This document shows positions 36,701 to 45,419 of a stretch of DNA of 64,000 nt, piece by piece. This stretch comes from a bacterium. GTDB lineage: Bacteria > Armatimonadota > JACIXR01. Both the position numbers and the translations under genes were made by a program. The DNA lies in NCBI GenBank assembly GCA_014360495.1, contig JACIXR010000001.1, positions 310,001 to 374,000 on the forward strand. The letters are read 5' to 3'. Position 1 is the stretch's first letter. Each line of letters opens with the position of its first letter. The notes under the pieces were generated by a model, which was not told where the DNA came from, made no database searches, and saw nothing but the letters and a program-made list of their open reading frames with translations.

Positions 36701-39700
36701 GAAGGCTGGTATCCAGTGGCTCGGATTAGCCATATCAGGATTCTGTGTATTATAAACCCAGTTGCCATTTCCGGATGGCAATTCGGAATTAACTGCTGGT
36801 GTTGTTCCTACAATTTCCACCCTTATAGGATTATTTATTATGAAGTGAGACCTTTGCCCCATAGCATTTTGAGAGTATATCAACATCCTGTTAGCGGCAT
36901 TCCCTCCAATTGTAATTCTCGCTGTGGCTGACCAGAGAAATTCAAGCCTTGCTCTCCATCCTGTCCCTTCAGCGCCGAGCGGAGTTCCATAGGGGAAGAA
37001 AGGCGCCGCTGTGGGGGTATTACTCCTCGGTCTCAAATGTATATGCCCTGTTGCTCGCTTATAGCCGGGATGGTCTGGGTCGTCCTCTATGGTAAGCTGG
37101 TGAACAGCATTGAAGTAGCCAGCGGGGAGGCTATTTTGAAGGGAAAATTCAACGCCAGTTGTATCAGATGGAAGATAGATGACCTTCAAGAAAACCCTGT
37201 CTCCCCATTCATAGCGCTGATTAAGCAAATTCACCGTCTCGGTAGAGTTATCCACCTTATAAGCGGTTAAGGGGGAGGTGGGCAAAGGATTGAAGTTGGA
37301 ATCCGTAATATATAGGGTCGGGCTTATTGGCATCATTACGACCTCAACCGCAGTCTGATTGCTCGGTATATCCCATAGATAGGCAGTGTTATAAATCCAA
37401 GTCCCTATTTGAGTTCCTGGAATGACCCTCACAGTTAAGGTAAGATAGAGGAATTGCCCTGGTTCTAAAACGGGGAGATACCAGAGAAGCGCATTGCCAG
37501 CAGTAGATACGGGGAGAGGTGTAACGCTTACATAGGTTGTGTGGGGGTCAATTGGGTCATAGACCCAAAGGTCGTAAAGGGGAATTGAGCCTTGATTGCC
37601 AACCACGATTGTATAAGTTATCGTCCCATTAGGCAAAACTTGGTTTCTATCGGCATATTTTTCTATAAGGGGAGCATAACCGCCAATCGTTGTTAATATG
37701 GCATATAGATAGTTATCTTTGGAACCAACATATACCGTCATATCTGAGCCTAGCGCTGGGGAGGAAATTACCTCGTTTTGAGGAGCGGTGAATGACCATT
37801 GCTGTGCTCCGCTCTGCACCCAATAGGCGTTGACTTTGTTGTCCTTCGTCCCCACATAGATTAAACCATTAGCACCTATCGCGGGTGAGGAGATTATCGG
37901 CGTTCCCGCTGAGACAGTTGCTTGCCAAAGGAGAGTCCCGTCGCTCTTTATCGCATACAGATTTCCGTTGTCGGCACCCACTATTATTATGCGGTCATCA
38001 GGAGAAGGAGGATTTTGGGGAGTTGACGAAGGATACCAAACTGCGGGCGAAGAATTTATAGGGCTTCCTATGGGATAAGCCCAATTCTGCGACCCATCTG
38101 GATTAAGCTCGTAGATATTTCCGTCCCGGGAAGCAACATAGATGAAGTAAGTTGCTGGGTCGGGAGCTTGGGAAGGATTGAGGACGCTTGGCCAGAAGAT
38201 GGCGGGAGTTGTCGTGATTGGCAGAGGAGGAGTCTGAGCTGCACCTTGAGTAGCGAATATCCATTTCAGCGTCCCATCGGGATTGATGGCGTGGAGATTT
38301 CCATCGCCTGCTCCTATCAAAATCGTTCCATCGGGGGCGACAGCGGGAGATGGAAGTATCTCGGCATCTGGAGGGACCGCTACGCCGGTTGAATATTGCC
38401 AAGCGAGGCTACCATTTGGATAGAAGGCATAAACATTGCCGTTATCAGCTGAGACAACGACTACCCCCTTACCGAAAACTGGCGAAGACCATTGCACGGG
38501 AGCACCCAAGCTGTATTGCCAAGATAAAGTAGGAGGTTGAGGATTCATTGGGGTATAATTATCCTTCAAGCAGTAGAAGTTTCCATTTGAATCGCCGAAG
38601 TAAATGTTCCCTTGGTCGTCAACTGCGGGGCTGGAGACTATTTGAGAGGGGTTATTGGGGTCAGCTATCCATCTCCATCTCAAATTGCCATTCCAATCTA
38701 AAGAATAGAGATAGCCATCGTTTGAGCCAACATAAATGACATCCACCCAGGCGGTATATGTTTCTCCCGTCTCTTCATCGGTTGCCTCTATCTGCTGCCT
38801 TCTAATCGCTGGGGAGGAATTTACCTGTCCACCGGTTTGGTAAGACCATTTGAGGCTGGCGGAATCGGAGCCCTGATACCTGCTCCTTCCCGTCCTTGTT
38901 CCCTCGTAATGGAACATTGGCCAGACATCGCCAGGATTGATAATGCTTATCACCGCTTTAACGCTATCAACCTTCGTTGCATTATCTATATCTCGTGCAT
39001 TCAAAATCACTTCATAAATTCCTGTTTGAACCCCGGTGGGGACACTGACCTGAAGGGTGTAATTCGCAGAACCTCCCCTTGGGATAGGAAACATAGGAGT
39101 CCAAGGCAAAGTATTGCCATCAAGGCTTACAATCCACCCAGTTGGCGCAGTGGCGGTGAATTGGAAGAAATCAAATGAAGGCCCCGGGAATTGAGGAATA
39201 TCTTCGTTTTGCAAAACGATGTTGAATTGAAGAACTGCGCCTCCCTCAGCTCCTACAGTTTTGCTACCACCTTCCCCTGTTCCGAGCAATCCATAGATAT
39301 TATCCCCATTGTCATCAATTATAAGGTCTGCATGGACTATTCCCGGAACATAGACCTGAGCGGTTATGCTATCTACCTTATAACTTTTTTGAGGGTCGGT
39401 TGATATAGCATCCAGGATGACATTGTAAACTCCTGCCGGTGTCCCCGCGGGAACGGAGACCTCTAGTGTATAATTAGCCGAACTTCCCGCAGGAACGGTT
39501 GGTGTTGTCCAAGGGAGTGTATGTGAATTTGCTCCGTCATTCAGTGTTATAGTCCAGCCAGGTGGAGCAGAGGCTAACGATATCTGGAAAGCTTCGTCCG
39601 TAGTATCCTCGTTCTGCAAAGTTATGGCGAAGGCAGCGGTTGTGCCCGGGTCAGCTTGTTTATTAGCCGTCCCTCCTGCTCCGGAACCGGCTGCCCCGTA

Positions 39701-41380
39701 AACATCTTCCCCATTACCCTCTATTATCAAATCAACACGGGGAACAACGATATTTGCCTTCACGCTATCAACTTTTATATCTGGTAGCCTCTGTGATTGG
39801 GCATCTATTATTATGCTCGTTGTTCCACCTTTCGCATCAGCGGGAATATCAACTTGCAGTGTATAAGTAGCTGAGCCATTGCCGGGTATTTGAGGTGTAG
39901 TATAGGGAGAGCTATTGCCGTCCAATCTCGCTGACCATCCGCTTGGCGTATTCCAAGTGATTTGGAATGTATCGGGCTCGTTATCCTCGTTTTGCAGTGT
40001 TATCTGGAACTGAAGGGAAGTCCCTGGCGCACCCTCCTTCGTTGCCTCACCGCCCGCTCCCGTTCCCAGCGCTCCATAAACATCCTCGCCGTTATTTTCA
40101 ATCAGTAGGTCGCATTTAGCGGTTATGACATTTATTGTCGCTGTCACGCTATCGCCGTGTTGGGTGTCGTGAACAGGCTCTAATGAATTGGCAAGCAATT
40201 TGACACTATAAGTGCCAGCGGTTGCCGATGTCGGCACAAAGACTTTCAATGTATAGTCTGCTGAGCCGTTCGCGGGAATGGTTGGCGTAGTCCAGGTGCC
40301 AGTAGGAGGATAAAGCTGATGGTCTGTTCCATCATTTATATAGACTTGCCAATCAGTGCTGGGCGGGAAGCCGGAAAGTGAGAATTGGAAGTTCGCATCG
40401 GTTGATGACTCATTTTGCAGAGTTATGTTGAAAGAGACATAAACTCCCGGCGAGCCATTCCTCTGTGAAGAGCCTCCCTGCCCTCCACCACTGGGGTCAT
40501 ATATGTTATCTCCATCGTTGTCTATCACAAGGTCGGTTTGTATGTTTGTGACTTGGAAAGTTATTTTTATGCTATCTACTTTCTCCGTATTAGTTAGAGA
40601 TTGGCAATCCATTATAACTTCATAGCTACCAACTGAGGCATCATTTGGAACTTCCACTTGTATGTAGTAATTTGCCGAGCCACCTGCGGGAACTTGAGGG
40701 GTGGGCTGCCAAGGGGAATCATTCCCCTCAACCGTAATATCCCAACCCTGGGGAGTGTTCCAGGAAATGCGGAAGGAATCAGCATTTGCATCCTCATTTT
40801 GCAGGACAAGACCGAGGGAAATCCTATCGCCCGGAGCGACCATCCTCGTTATGCTTCCACCGGCTCCTGAACCAAGAGAACCATAAATGTTATCCCCATC
40901 GCCTTCTATGATTAAATCCAAATGTGGCGCAACCGTGATATCCACCCGCACGCTATCCACTTTATCTGGTCTATTGATATTCTGCGATTGAGCGTCAATG
41001 ATTATGCTCGTGGTTCCTTGCGAGGCGGTTAATGGTATACTAACCTCCAAAGTATAAGTTGCCGAACCATTTGGCGGGATAAACTCCGTTGAGAATGGTG
41101 AACTGTTTCCATTTATTGTAACAGTCCAGTCAGTTGGGGTATTCCAGCTGAGAGTGAACCTATCCCCCATAAAGTCCTCGTTTTGCAGAAGGATTGTGAA
41201 CTGCAGCATGGAACCTGGACCAGCCTCCGCGCTTGCTTGTCCACCTGCTCCTGAACCAAGTGAACCATAGACATTGTCTCCGTCATTATTTATTATCAAA
41301 TCCACATGATATTGTTGGGCTAATCCAGGTAAACTACAGAAGGCAATGAATAGGAATAATAAGATGTATTTTCTCATCAT
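33794..41380 (-). CDS. Giant secreted protein: six-fold repeat, PQQ-type beta-propeller, DUF11-like domain
   Basis: About 2528 aa with signal peptide RKYILLFLFIAFCSLPGLAQ. Residues 28-818 are six tandem repeats of 126-141 residues, each opening D-L-I-I-x-x-x-G-D/E-D/N-x-Y-G and closing K-V-D-S-x-x-x-x-I-x-V. Next is a seven- or eight-bladed PQQ-type propeller (about 820-1240) with blades such as VIYVGSNDGYLYSLD and GNIYFGDSNGNFYCL. A DUF11-like beta domain follows (TYTIVVGNQGSIPLYDLWVYDP), then about 1200 residues of further beta-rich sequence. Last gene of the operon; the ATG is coupled to the upstream stop (ATGTGATGATG), with AAAGGAGG upstream. The propeller at the end of a minor-pseudopilin operon recalls PilY1. 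A role as pilus-tip adhesin or sensor is inferred. Confidence 0.75.
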   Translation of the reverse strand: MMRKYILLFLFIAFCSLPGLAQQYHVDLIINNDGDNVYGSLGSGAGGQASAEAGPGSMLQFTILLQNEDFMGDRFTLSWNTPTDWTVTINGNSSPFSTEFIPPNGSATYTLEVSIPLTASQGTTSIIIDAQSQNINRPDKVDSVRVDITVAPHLDLIIEGDGDNIYGSLGSGAGGSITRMVAPGDRISLGLVLQNEDANADSFRISWNTPQGWDITVEGNDSPWQPTPQVPAGGSANYYIQVEVPNDASVGSYEVIMDCQSLTNTEKVDSIKITFQVTNIQTDLVIDNDGDNIYDPSGGGQGGSSQRNGSPGVYVSFNITLQNESSTDANFQFSLSGFPPSTDWQVYINDGTDHQLYPPTGTWTTPTIPANGSADYTLKVFVPTSATAGTYSVKLLANSLEPVHDTQHGDSVTATINVITAKCDLLIENNGEDVYGALGTGAGGEATKEGAPGTSLQFQITLQNEDNEPDTFQITWNTPSGWSARLDGNSSPYTTPQIPGNGSATYTLQVDIPADAKGGTTSIIIDAQSQRLPDIKVDSVKANIVVPRVDLIIEGNGEDVYGAAGSGAGGTANKQADPGTTAAFAITLQNEDTTDEAFQISLASAPPGWTITLNDGANSHTLPWTTPTVPAGSSANYTLEVSVPAGTPAGVYNVILDAISTDPQKSYKVDSITAQVYVPGIVHADLIIDDNGDNIYGLLGTGEGGSKTVGAEGGAVLQFNIVLQNEDIPQFPGPSFDFFQFTATAPTGWIVSLDGNTLPWTPMFPIPRGGSANYTLQVSVPTGVQTGIYEVILNARDIDNATKVDSVKAVISIINPGDVWPMFHYEGTRTGRSRYQGSDSASLKWSYQTGGQVNSSPAIRRQQIEATDEETGETYTAWVDVIYVGSNDGYLYSLDWNGNLRWRWIADPNNPSQIVSSPAVDDQGNIYFGDSNGNFYCLKDNYTPMNPQPPTLSWQYSLGAPVQWSSPVFGKGVVVVSADNGNVYAFYPNGSLAWQYSTGVAVPPDAEILPSPAVAPDGTILIGAGDGNLHAINPDGTLKWIFATQGAAQTPPLPITTTPAIFWPSVLNPSQAPDPATYFIYVASRDGNIYELNPDGSQNWAYPIGSPINSSPAVWYPSSTPQNPPSPDDRIIIVGADNGNLYAIKSDGTLLWQATVSAGTPIISSPAIGANGLIYVGTKDNKVNAYWVQSGAQQWSFTAPQNEVISSPALGSDMTVYVGSKDNYLYAILTTIGGYAPLIEKYADRNQVLPNGTITYTIVVGNQGSIPLYDLWVYDPIDPHTTYVSVTPLPVSTAGNALLWYLPVLEPGQFLYLTLTVRVIPGTQIGTWIYNTAYLWDIPSNQTAVEVVMMPISPTLYITDSNFNPLPTSPLTAYKVDNSTETVNLLNQRYEWGDRVFLKVIYLPSDTTGVEFSLQNSLPAGYFNAVHQLTIEDDPDHPGYKRATGHIHLRPRSNTPTAAPFFPYGTPLGAEGTGWRARLEFLWSATARITIGGNAANRMLIYSQNAMGQRSHFIINNPIRVEIVGTTPAVNSELPSGNGNWVYNTQNPDMANPSHWIPAFFCDFGDVQHNQTSARITVRIYNDSKIELNHIRVESPDIKRMNGNITIIPHSLPDETDADYPDIPGSRVRAVTGDGVDLTQGDISIPAGQYRDIDIYVHIPIYQPPADGYVWDAQNGFWVPNPNPPLGYRTWNRDHQENASLIDRTFMLRIFWDNYRGQRNTGVCSFSSPYWGAPYVWDPNSGTPVNFQEEAYRNLVLRVVVPPTPSLTVDESVIDFGKLPHGTFPSAATPLPTKTFTVRNTGNINLLYLRADREHMISDSTDPSVFLSRTLILTNVDYNQFPAIYSTAGSPGMIRKAPPDSSQPTSAQFTTTLAFVPTAQPVGVYSSTLHIYEDLNNDLVLQRDPYTGTSIEPEAMSNPVLKVEVSEAIVAFHKPDLLAQVLQWPAIARMTTQTGLGDVYLALSRRDDANLNTWSLLMTKLIATPVVNAIPSVPSAEWPDIHIYDDLQNNRPNWDTNPATVVASSDNTLLFPPIGNPTGDPNTDPPIYIKHTEPSWFSDATGLHLFWRGWAFRQNSQVWDGRIFYSPDGITPYQIGADAGYKNSPRLTIIPANYTPTSTPWALLLWFSGSKGSWQIFYNSNPNAMDINSWQRDRRVSLPAEVSYAKDPFPLWRIMNVNGQPTPVLELIYAGFLNTRGNMEILLSRYPLNYNANTGSLTLSGQMLAFPRVYSEVLQRNETGTIYWSKHIYWLTTRDDPNLAPRIWANGREITGWRWDTDKQKWYVDDAQLGKIWMDTVAGVITFQQPFSGDVIAEYSPRVLCLTNSPLTDAQPFAVVESSINKLHPPVGDPGWQGQRDPRSPQTTYLNRDRIHLFWRRSHSPLAQGQVTLFHKAIRVRALSLIPPQSAYGSTAFMDAKGTIWVKVAGGAYEWYPMDPLTGIIYFAPEDEGRTITLLFNNQQVVPLLEEETVLNPERMVPIDNITNESQLSAYGNYLPGPYMDKIWLSWTSSKEVMASIYYETFSSPFWR
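38930..41302 (-). repeat. Six tandem ~130-residue repeats in the giant protein
   Basis: Six consecutive units of 128, 128, 141, 126, 135 and 133 residues. Each has DLII-x-GD(N/D), YGxLGxGxGG, a PG turn, LQNED, a WNTP-GW segment, a proline-initiated P-GSAxYTLxV strand pair and a final KVDS. The Asp/Asn/Gly-rich opening (for example DNDGDNIY) looks like a Ca2+-binding loop. The units are diverged at DNA level, so this is an old duplication. Confidence 0.85.
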
Positions 41381-44300
41381 CACATCACCCCTCCTTTGAG
41401 GGTATCTATGAAGATTGGTTGGCGAAGCCGATAATATCTGCGAATAGCTTCAAATCCCGCTGTGCGCTGCTTCTCCTGCGGCTCAGCCATTTCAACCAGA
41501 GCCCAACGCATTGTGCGGTCTTCCCTGACCATTATCACCTCGCTTGCCGAGGGATGGGCAAGGGCGATTACATATTCTCCCGTCGCCAGCATCTTAGCAT
41601 CTGTGGGGAGGAAGAAGCGTTCATCTATCGGAACGAAGCTCGTATGCCTCTGAGCTGGTGCCGTCAGCAGCCAATCTCCGGCGAGATAGCACCAGCGAAG
41701 CTCAAGGGGAGTATCGGGTGGAATGGGAGGTGAAGCGGGGTCAAATACAGCGTTTGGCAAAGCTAACTTGAAGACCCCAACAATGGGAGGAAGAGGTTCC
41801 TGCCCAGCTGGAGTTATCGGTATTAAAGTCCCAGTGACAAGGAGCTCTTCAGTCCCTATAAAAGGATGATAAGCTATTGTTAGAGAATTTATGGCGGAAA
41901 ACTTGTAGAGTTTATTGGGCAAACTGGGAGTGGTTGGAAGGAGATTGAATGTGTCCTGGACTTTCGTGAAGGAGTAGACTATACCCATTGAGGAGGGATA
42001 TGGCTCATTTTCGTAGGCTCTATTGAGCATAACGATTGAAGCTCCGGGCTCCTCCTTCACTATCTTATGCACTTGGCTAACCGGGTCGAACTCCACCTGT
42101 AGGGCGTGATTTGATAAGACAGCCCAAGCTCGCCAAATTGCTCCCGCCTGAGGATGGTTGGGGTCCTGTATAGTCTCTATTGGATATAGCTTCGTGAACC
42201 TGTATTTCTTTCCCTCCCTCTGCGTCCTCGTTGCCCAGACAATTGAGCGGTTTATCCACTGTCTGCTATTGGCATCCCATTCCTCTAATAGATTAATAAT
42301 GCGGAAGTTATCGGGGTCAGCAACGAGGGTGAAGTAGCGAGTTATCGTTGTGTTAAGTGTCGTTATTACATATGTCCAGCGGTAGGCGTCGGAGACCAGC
42401 CCGAACTTACTGCTCTCCCAAGGCGCGAGCATATTATAGCTATCCTGGAAATTAGCCCATCCGAAATCCGCCACTTCCCAATCTACCCTTCCTCCTCTGC
42501 CCGTTATTATCAAGCGATTGTTCCCGCTATCACCTATGAGGAAGGAATTGGCTCCCAGCTGCCTTATGAACTGAGGGAAACTGAGAGGCTGTTTAGTTTC
42601 AATTCCCTGCTGGGTCGTCCAGACAACGGAATCAAGCGACCAATGGAGCTCACCGCTTGCCCTTCCCGCGGAATCAACCTTCCCGAAATCAACCTCCGTC
42701 TCAGCCACGCCTTTCCCATCCGCCACGAGGAAGAGGGGTTGTTGAAGGGCGAGGATGGCATTGTAGAAGGTTAAAAGAAGAACCCTGTTCGCCCCGCTGA
42801 TGTTTGTGATAGTCCCTATCTGCTGGGAGGCGAGAATCCCTCCTGGGAAGGGTTTTTGAACATAAATAACGGGTGGGTTGGGCGGAGGAATTTGCAGTGC
42901 TTCCTCATCAAAGGCAAAGGAGTTGATTGTCTCATAGGTACTGCCATCCGCTATATCAGTCACGGGAATTCTGACTCCTATCCTCCCTATCCTTGAATCT
43001 GCTTGGAGGGCGTAGAGCTTGCTTGCCCCTCCAACATAAAGGGCTTCGCTGAAGAGAGTGGGAGCTGAATTATTAGTAAGAGGGGTAGCCCCATCCAGGT
43101 CCACTTTTCTCCACCAAACGAGATTGGAGGGAACGACGAAGCAGTTCGGCGAACCCGCATATCCATTCACCCATCCTCCTCCCGCCTGTATCGGATAGGT
43201 ATCGCTTATCAGCCAATATTCGCTTATCCTGTTTCTATTTATATCGCTGTATTCTATTTTCAATAGGTAAGCCGTTCCCGTATCCTGGGCAATCATTGCT
43301 ATATTGCTGTTGAAGAAGAGTTCACCTGTGCGGGCGTTGAAATCATAGCGAGGTGGGAAGGGAGTTGGAGGCAAGGCTATATTAATCCCGAGCCTGGTTG
43401 CGATTTGCTGAGCTCCGGAGTCCGTTATATCAACATATCTTGCGAAGGGGAGCGAGCCCTCCAATATCTGGTTATGAATCCGAGCTCGGAAAGTTGGATG
43501 GAGCGAGAAGGCGAAGACTGCATCGGGAACAGCCACATATACGAGGTCGTGTTCATAGGAAACGGCAGGGCTGAACTGTGATGGTAGAGGATTGCGTCCC
43601 GTGTTGTAGCGCCAGGAGGGGAAGGTTGAGCGCCAATATGTTGAGTAAACCCACCCTTCGCTCGTCGTGAATATAACCTGATTGTCGGGAGTGAAGATTA
43701 TGGAGGAATTTGGGATTCCCTGCGTCAACATTTGTCCTCTTGACTCAAACTGTCCAGTTTGCCTATTCCAAACGAGATATTGGATGCTTCCCTGGTCCGA
43801 TGGGCTCCTTGTCCCAACCACAATCCTTTCTTTATTGGGGTCCTCCGCAGCTGCTACGGTCACCGCAGTTGTTATTGATGTTACATTTGCAAGCTGTAAG
43901 GGAACACCTATATTGTTTCCCGTGCTTGGGTCCAGGCAATAAATCTCGGCACCGGCGGGAACGAATAGCAATCCTCTTGCCAGCGCGGGCGAGCCAGAAA
44001 TAGGACTTGCAAGCGCCCTTGTCCAGATTGGCGTGGGATTATAGGGATTTGCTGGATAAAGAGGGAGGCAAAAGAGGCGATTTCCCATGGGCACTATGGC
44101 AACTTCTATCGTCTGCGCCCCATCCCAAATTGTTGTAATAAGGGGAGACTTTGGACCCACCATGGCGGGGATATTCGTTGAATATTGCCACAGCAAATCA
44201 TAAGGAAGGATGGGATTGAAATTATTCTGCACTCCATCATCGTAATTGCCATCGTTATCAATATCCCTATATGGGTCAGCGTCAAAGGCATAAACGACTC

Positions 44301-45408
44301 CACCATCGGAAACCGCCACAACTATCCCATTCCAAATCACGGGAGAATAGACGGTAAAGTTATCCTGAGCGAACTCCCATTTCGCATCAAGGGGAGGATT
44401 TATCTCCTCATAGGAAATAGCGCCTCGCCTATTGTCCTTTCTAAATGAAGACCAGTTATTTGCCAATAGTATCATATTCCATACGAACTTTATGTCCTCT
44501 GAATGGGCATTCTGGATGTTCTCCCCCGCATAGGGACCGCTGTTCTGCCCTGAGGATGTTGACCTTCCACCGCAGGGGTCGTTTATATCGCATCCCGTAT
44601 CGCCGGAGGTCGCGATTATCAATCCCGCACCAAACTGCCCCGCCGCAATATACGGCTTATCCATTCTTCCGCTCGCGTAATTCAGAACGACTGGCTGAAG
44701 GGTGCCAGGGTCATAAACGGAGATATAGTAATTACCCACATTCTTATCCCCCAAATGAGAGATTTCGTCATAAGTTAATTGGAAAGGATAGCTGAGCAAG
44801 GGATGATAGGGGTCAACGACGACAGCGGTTCCAGCTGGTCCATCGTTGGCGAACTGCAGAGGAGTGATGAAGTTATTATCCGCAATGCGGAAGCCGGAGC
44901 AATCATCTATCCATAGGCGTCCGCCAGAATCAACGAACCTCCTCAGCTTCTCCAAATCCTGCGGGGTGAAAGTCGTGAAGCGGTGGTTCGTTATGAAGAC
45001 GAGGTCGAATTGGAGAAGGTCCTCAACGCTAACCTCTGATAACAGAACTTCCCAATAGCAAGCCATATTCTTTGTCACCGGCTGACCAACATAGTAGGGA
45101 TTCAATGGGTCCCTTCTATCTCTATAATTCCATCTATAGGCTATCTCGGGGGAAACAGTCTTTGGAGCGAGAGGATTGATAAGCTCCCAGCCATAGGGCT
45201 TCAAATCCTCCCTTTGGTCCAAAACATAGAAAACATAGGGGTCGCTATTCTCAGGCGGGCTATTGGGGTCGTTGGGATTGTATTTAGCGGAATCAACGAG
45301 GAGATTACATACCTTGAATACCCTTTTTGTCGCGGAGTAAGTGAATTGCCCAGCTATTGCGGGAAGTAGAAAAGCGATAAGAGAAATAAGGATTGCTATT
45401 TTACGCAT
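41380..45408 (-). CDS. Large secreted protein: DUF4159-like domain plus PQQ-type propeller
   Basis: 1342-aa exported protein; signal peptide MRKIAILISLIAFLLPAIAG. Residues about 120-330 resemble DUF4159: FDLVFITNHRFTTFTPQDLEKL followed by RRFVDSGGRLWIDDCSG, the flavodoxin-like fold of that family. From about residue 350 PQQ-type propeller blades appear (PVIWNGIVVAVSDGGVVYAFD, ALARGLLFVPAGAEIYCLD, YEHDLVYVAVPDAVFAF). Later segments form a second beta-rich region with LLVTGTLIPITP and GEYVIALAHPSASEVIMV. Fifth gene of the operon; its TGA overlaps the next start. With the following giant it is the best candidate for the PilY1-like partner of the pseudopilins. Confidence 0.7.
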   Translation of the reverse strand: MRKIAILISLIAFLLPAIAGQFTYSATKRVFKVCNLLVDSAKYNPNDPNSPPENSDPYVFYVLDQREDLKPYGWELINPLAPKTVSPEIAYRWNYRDRRDPLNPYYVGQPVTKNMACYWEVLLSEVSVEDLLQFDLVFITNHRFTTFTPQDLEKLRRFVDSGGRLWIDDCSGFRIADNNFITPLQFANDGPAGTAVVVDPYHPLLSYPFQLTYDEISHLGDKNVGNYYISVYDPGTLQPVVLNYASGRMDKPYIAAGQFGAGLIIATSGDTGCDINDPCGGRSTSSGQNSGPYAGENIQNAHSEDIKFVWNMILLANNWSSFRKDNRRGAISYEEINPPLDAKWEFAQDNFTVYSPVIWNGIVVAVSDGGVVYAFDADPYRDIDNDGNYDDGVQNNFNPILPYDLLWQYSTNIPAMVGPKSPLITTIWDGAQTIEVAIVPMGNRLFCLPLYPANPYNPTPIWTRALASPISGSPALARGLLFVPAGAEIYCLDPSTGNNIGVPLQLANVTSITTAVTVAAAEDPNKERIVVGTRSPSDQGSIQYLVWNRQTGQFESRGQMLTQGIPNSSIIFTPDNQVIFTTSEGWVYSTYWRSTFPSWRYNTGRNPLPSQFSPAVSYEHDLVYVAVPDAVFAFSLHPTFRARIHNQILEGSLPFARYVDITDSGAQQIATRLGINIALPPTPFPPRYDFNARTGELFFNSNIAMIAQDTGTAYLLKIEYSDINRNRISEYWLISDTYPIQAGGGWVNGYAGSPNCFVVPSNLVWWRKVDLDGATPLTNNSAPTLFSEALYVGGASKLYALQADSRIGRIGVRIPVTDIADGSTYETINSFAFDEEALQIPPPNPPVIYVQKPFPGGILASQQIGTITNISGANRVLLLTFYNAILALQQPLFLVADGKGVAETEVDFGKVDSAGRASGELHWSLDSVVWTTQQGIETKQPLSFPQFIRQLGANSFLIGDSGNNRLIITGRGGRVDWEVADFGWANFQDSYNMLAPWESSKFGLVSDAYRWTYVITTLNTTITRYFTLVADPDNFRIINLLEEWDANSRQWINRSIVWATRTQREGKKYRFTKLYPIETIQDPNHPQAGAIWRAWAVLSNHALQVEFDPVSQVHKIVKEEPGASIVMLNRAYENEPYPSSMGIVYSFTKVQDTFNLLPTTPSLPNKLYKFSAINSLTIAYHPFIGTEELLVTGTLIPITPAGQEPLPPIVGVFKLALPNAVFDPASPPIPPDTPLELRWCYLAGDWLLTAPAQRHTSFVPIDERFFLPTDAKMLATGEYVIALAHPSASEVIMVREDRTMRWALVEMAEPQEKQRTAGFEAIRRYYRLRQPIFIDTLKGGVM

Positions 45409-45419
45409 ATTTCATCACC

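Noticed and set aside
38930-41302. CRISPR-like interpretation of the repeated DNA in the giant gene
   Set aside because: The repeats are about 390 bases, coding, in frame and diverged; no short direct repeats with spacers occur in the window.
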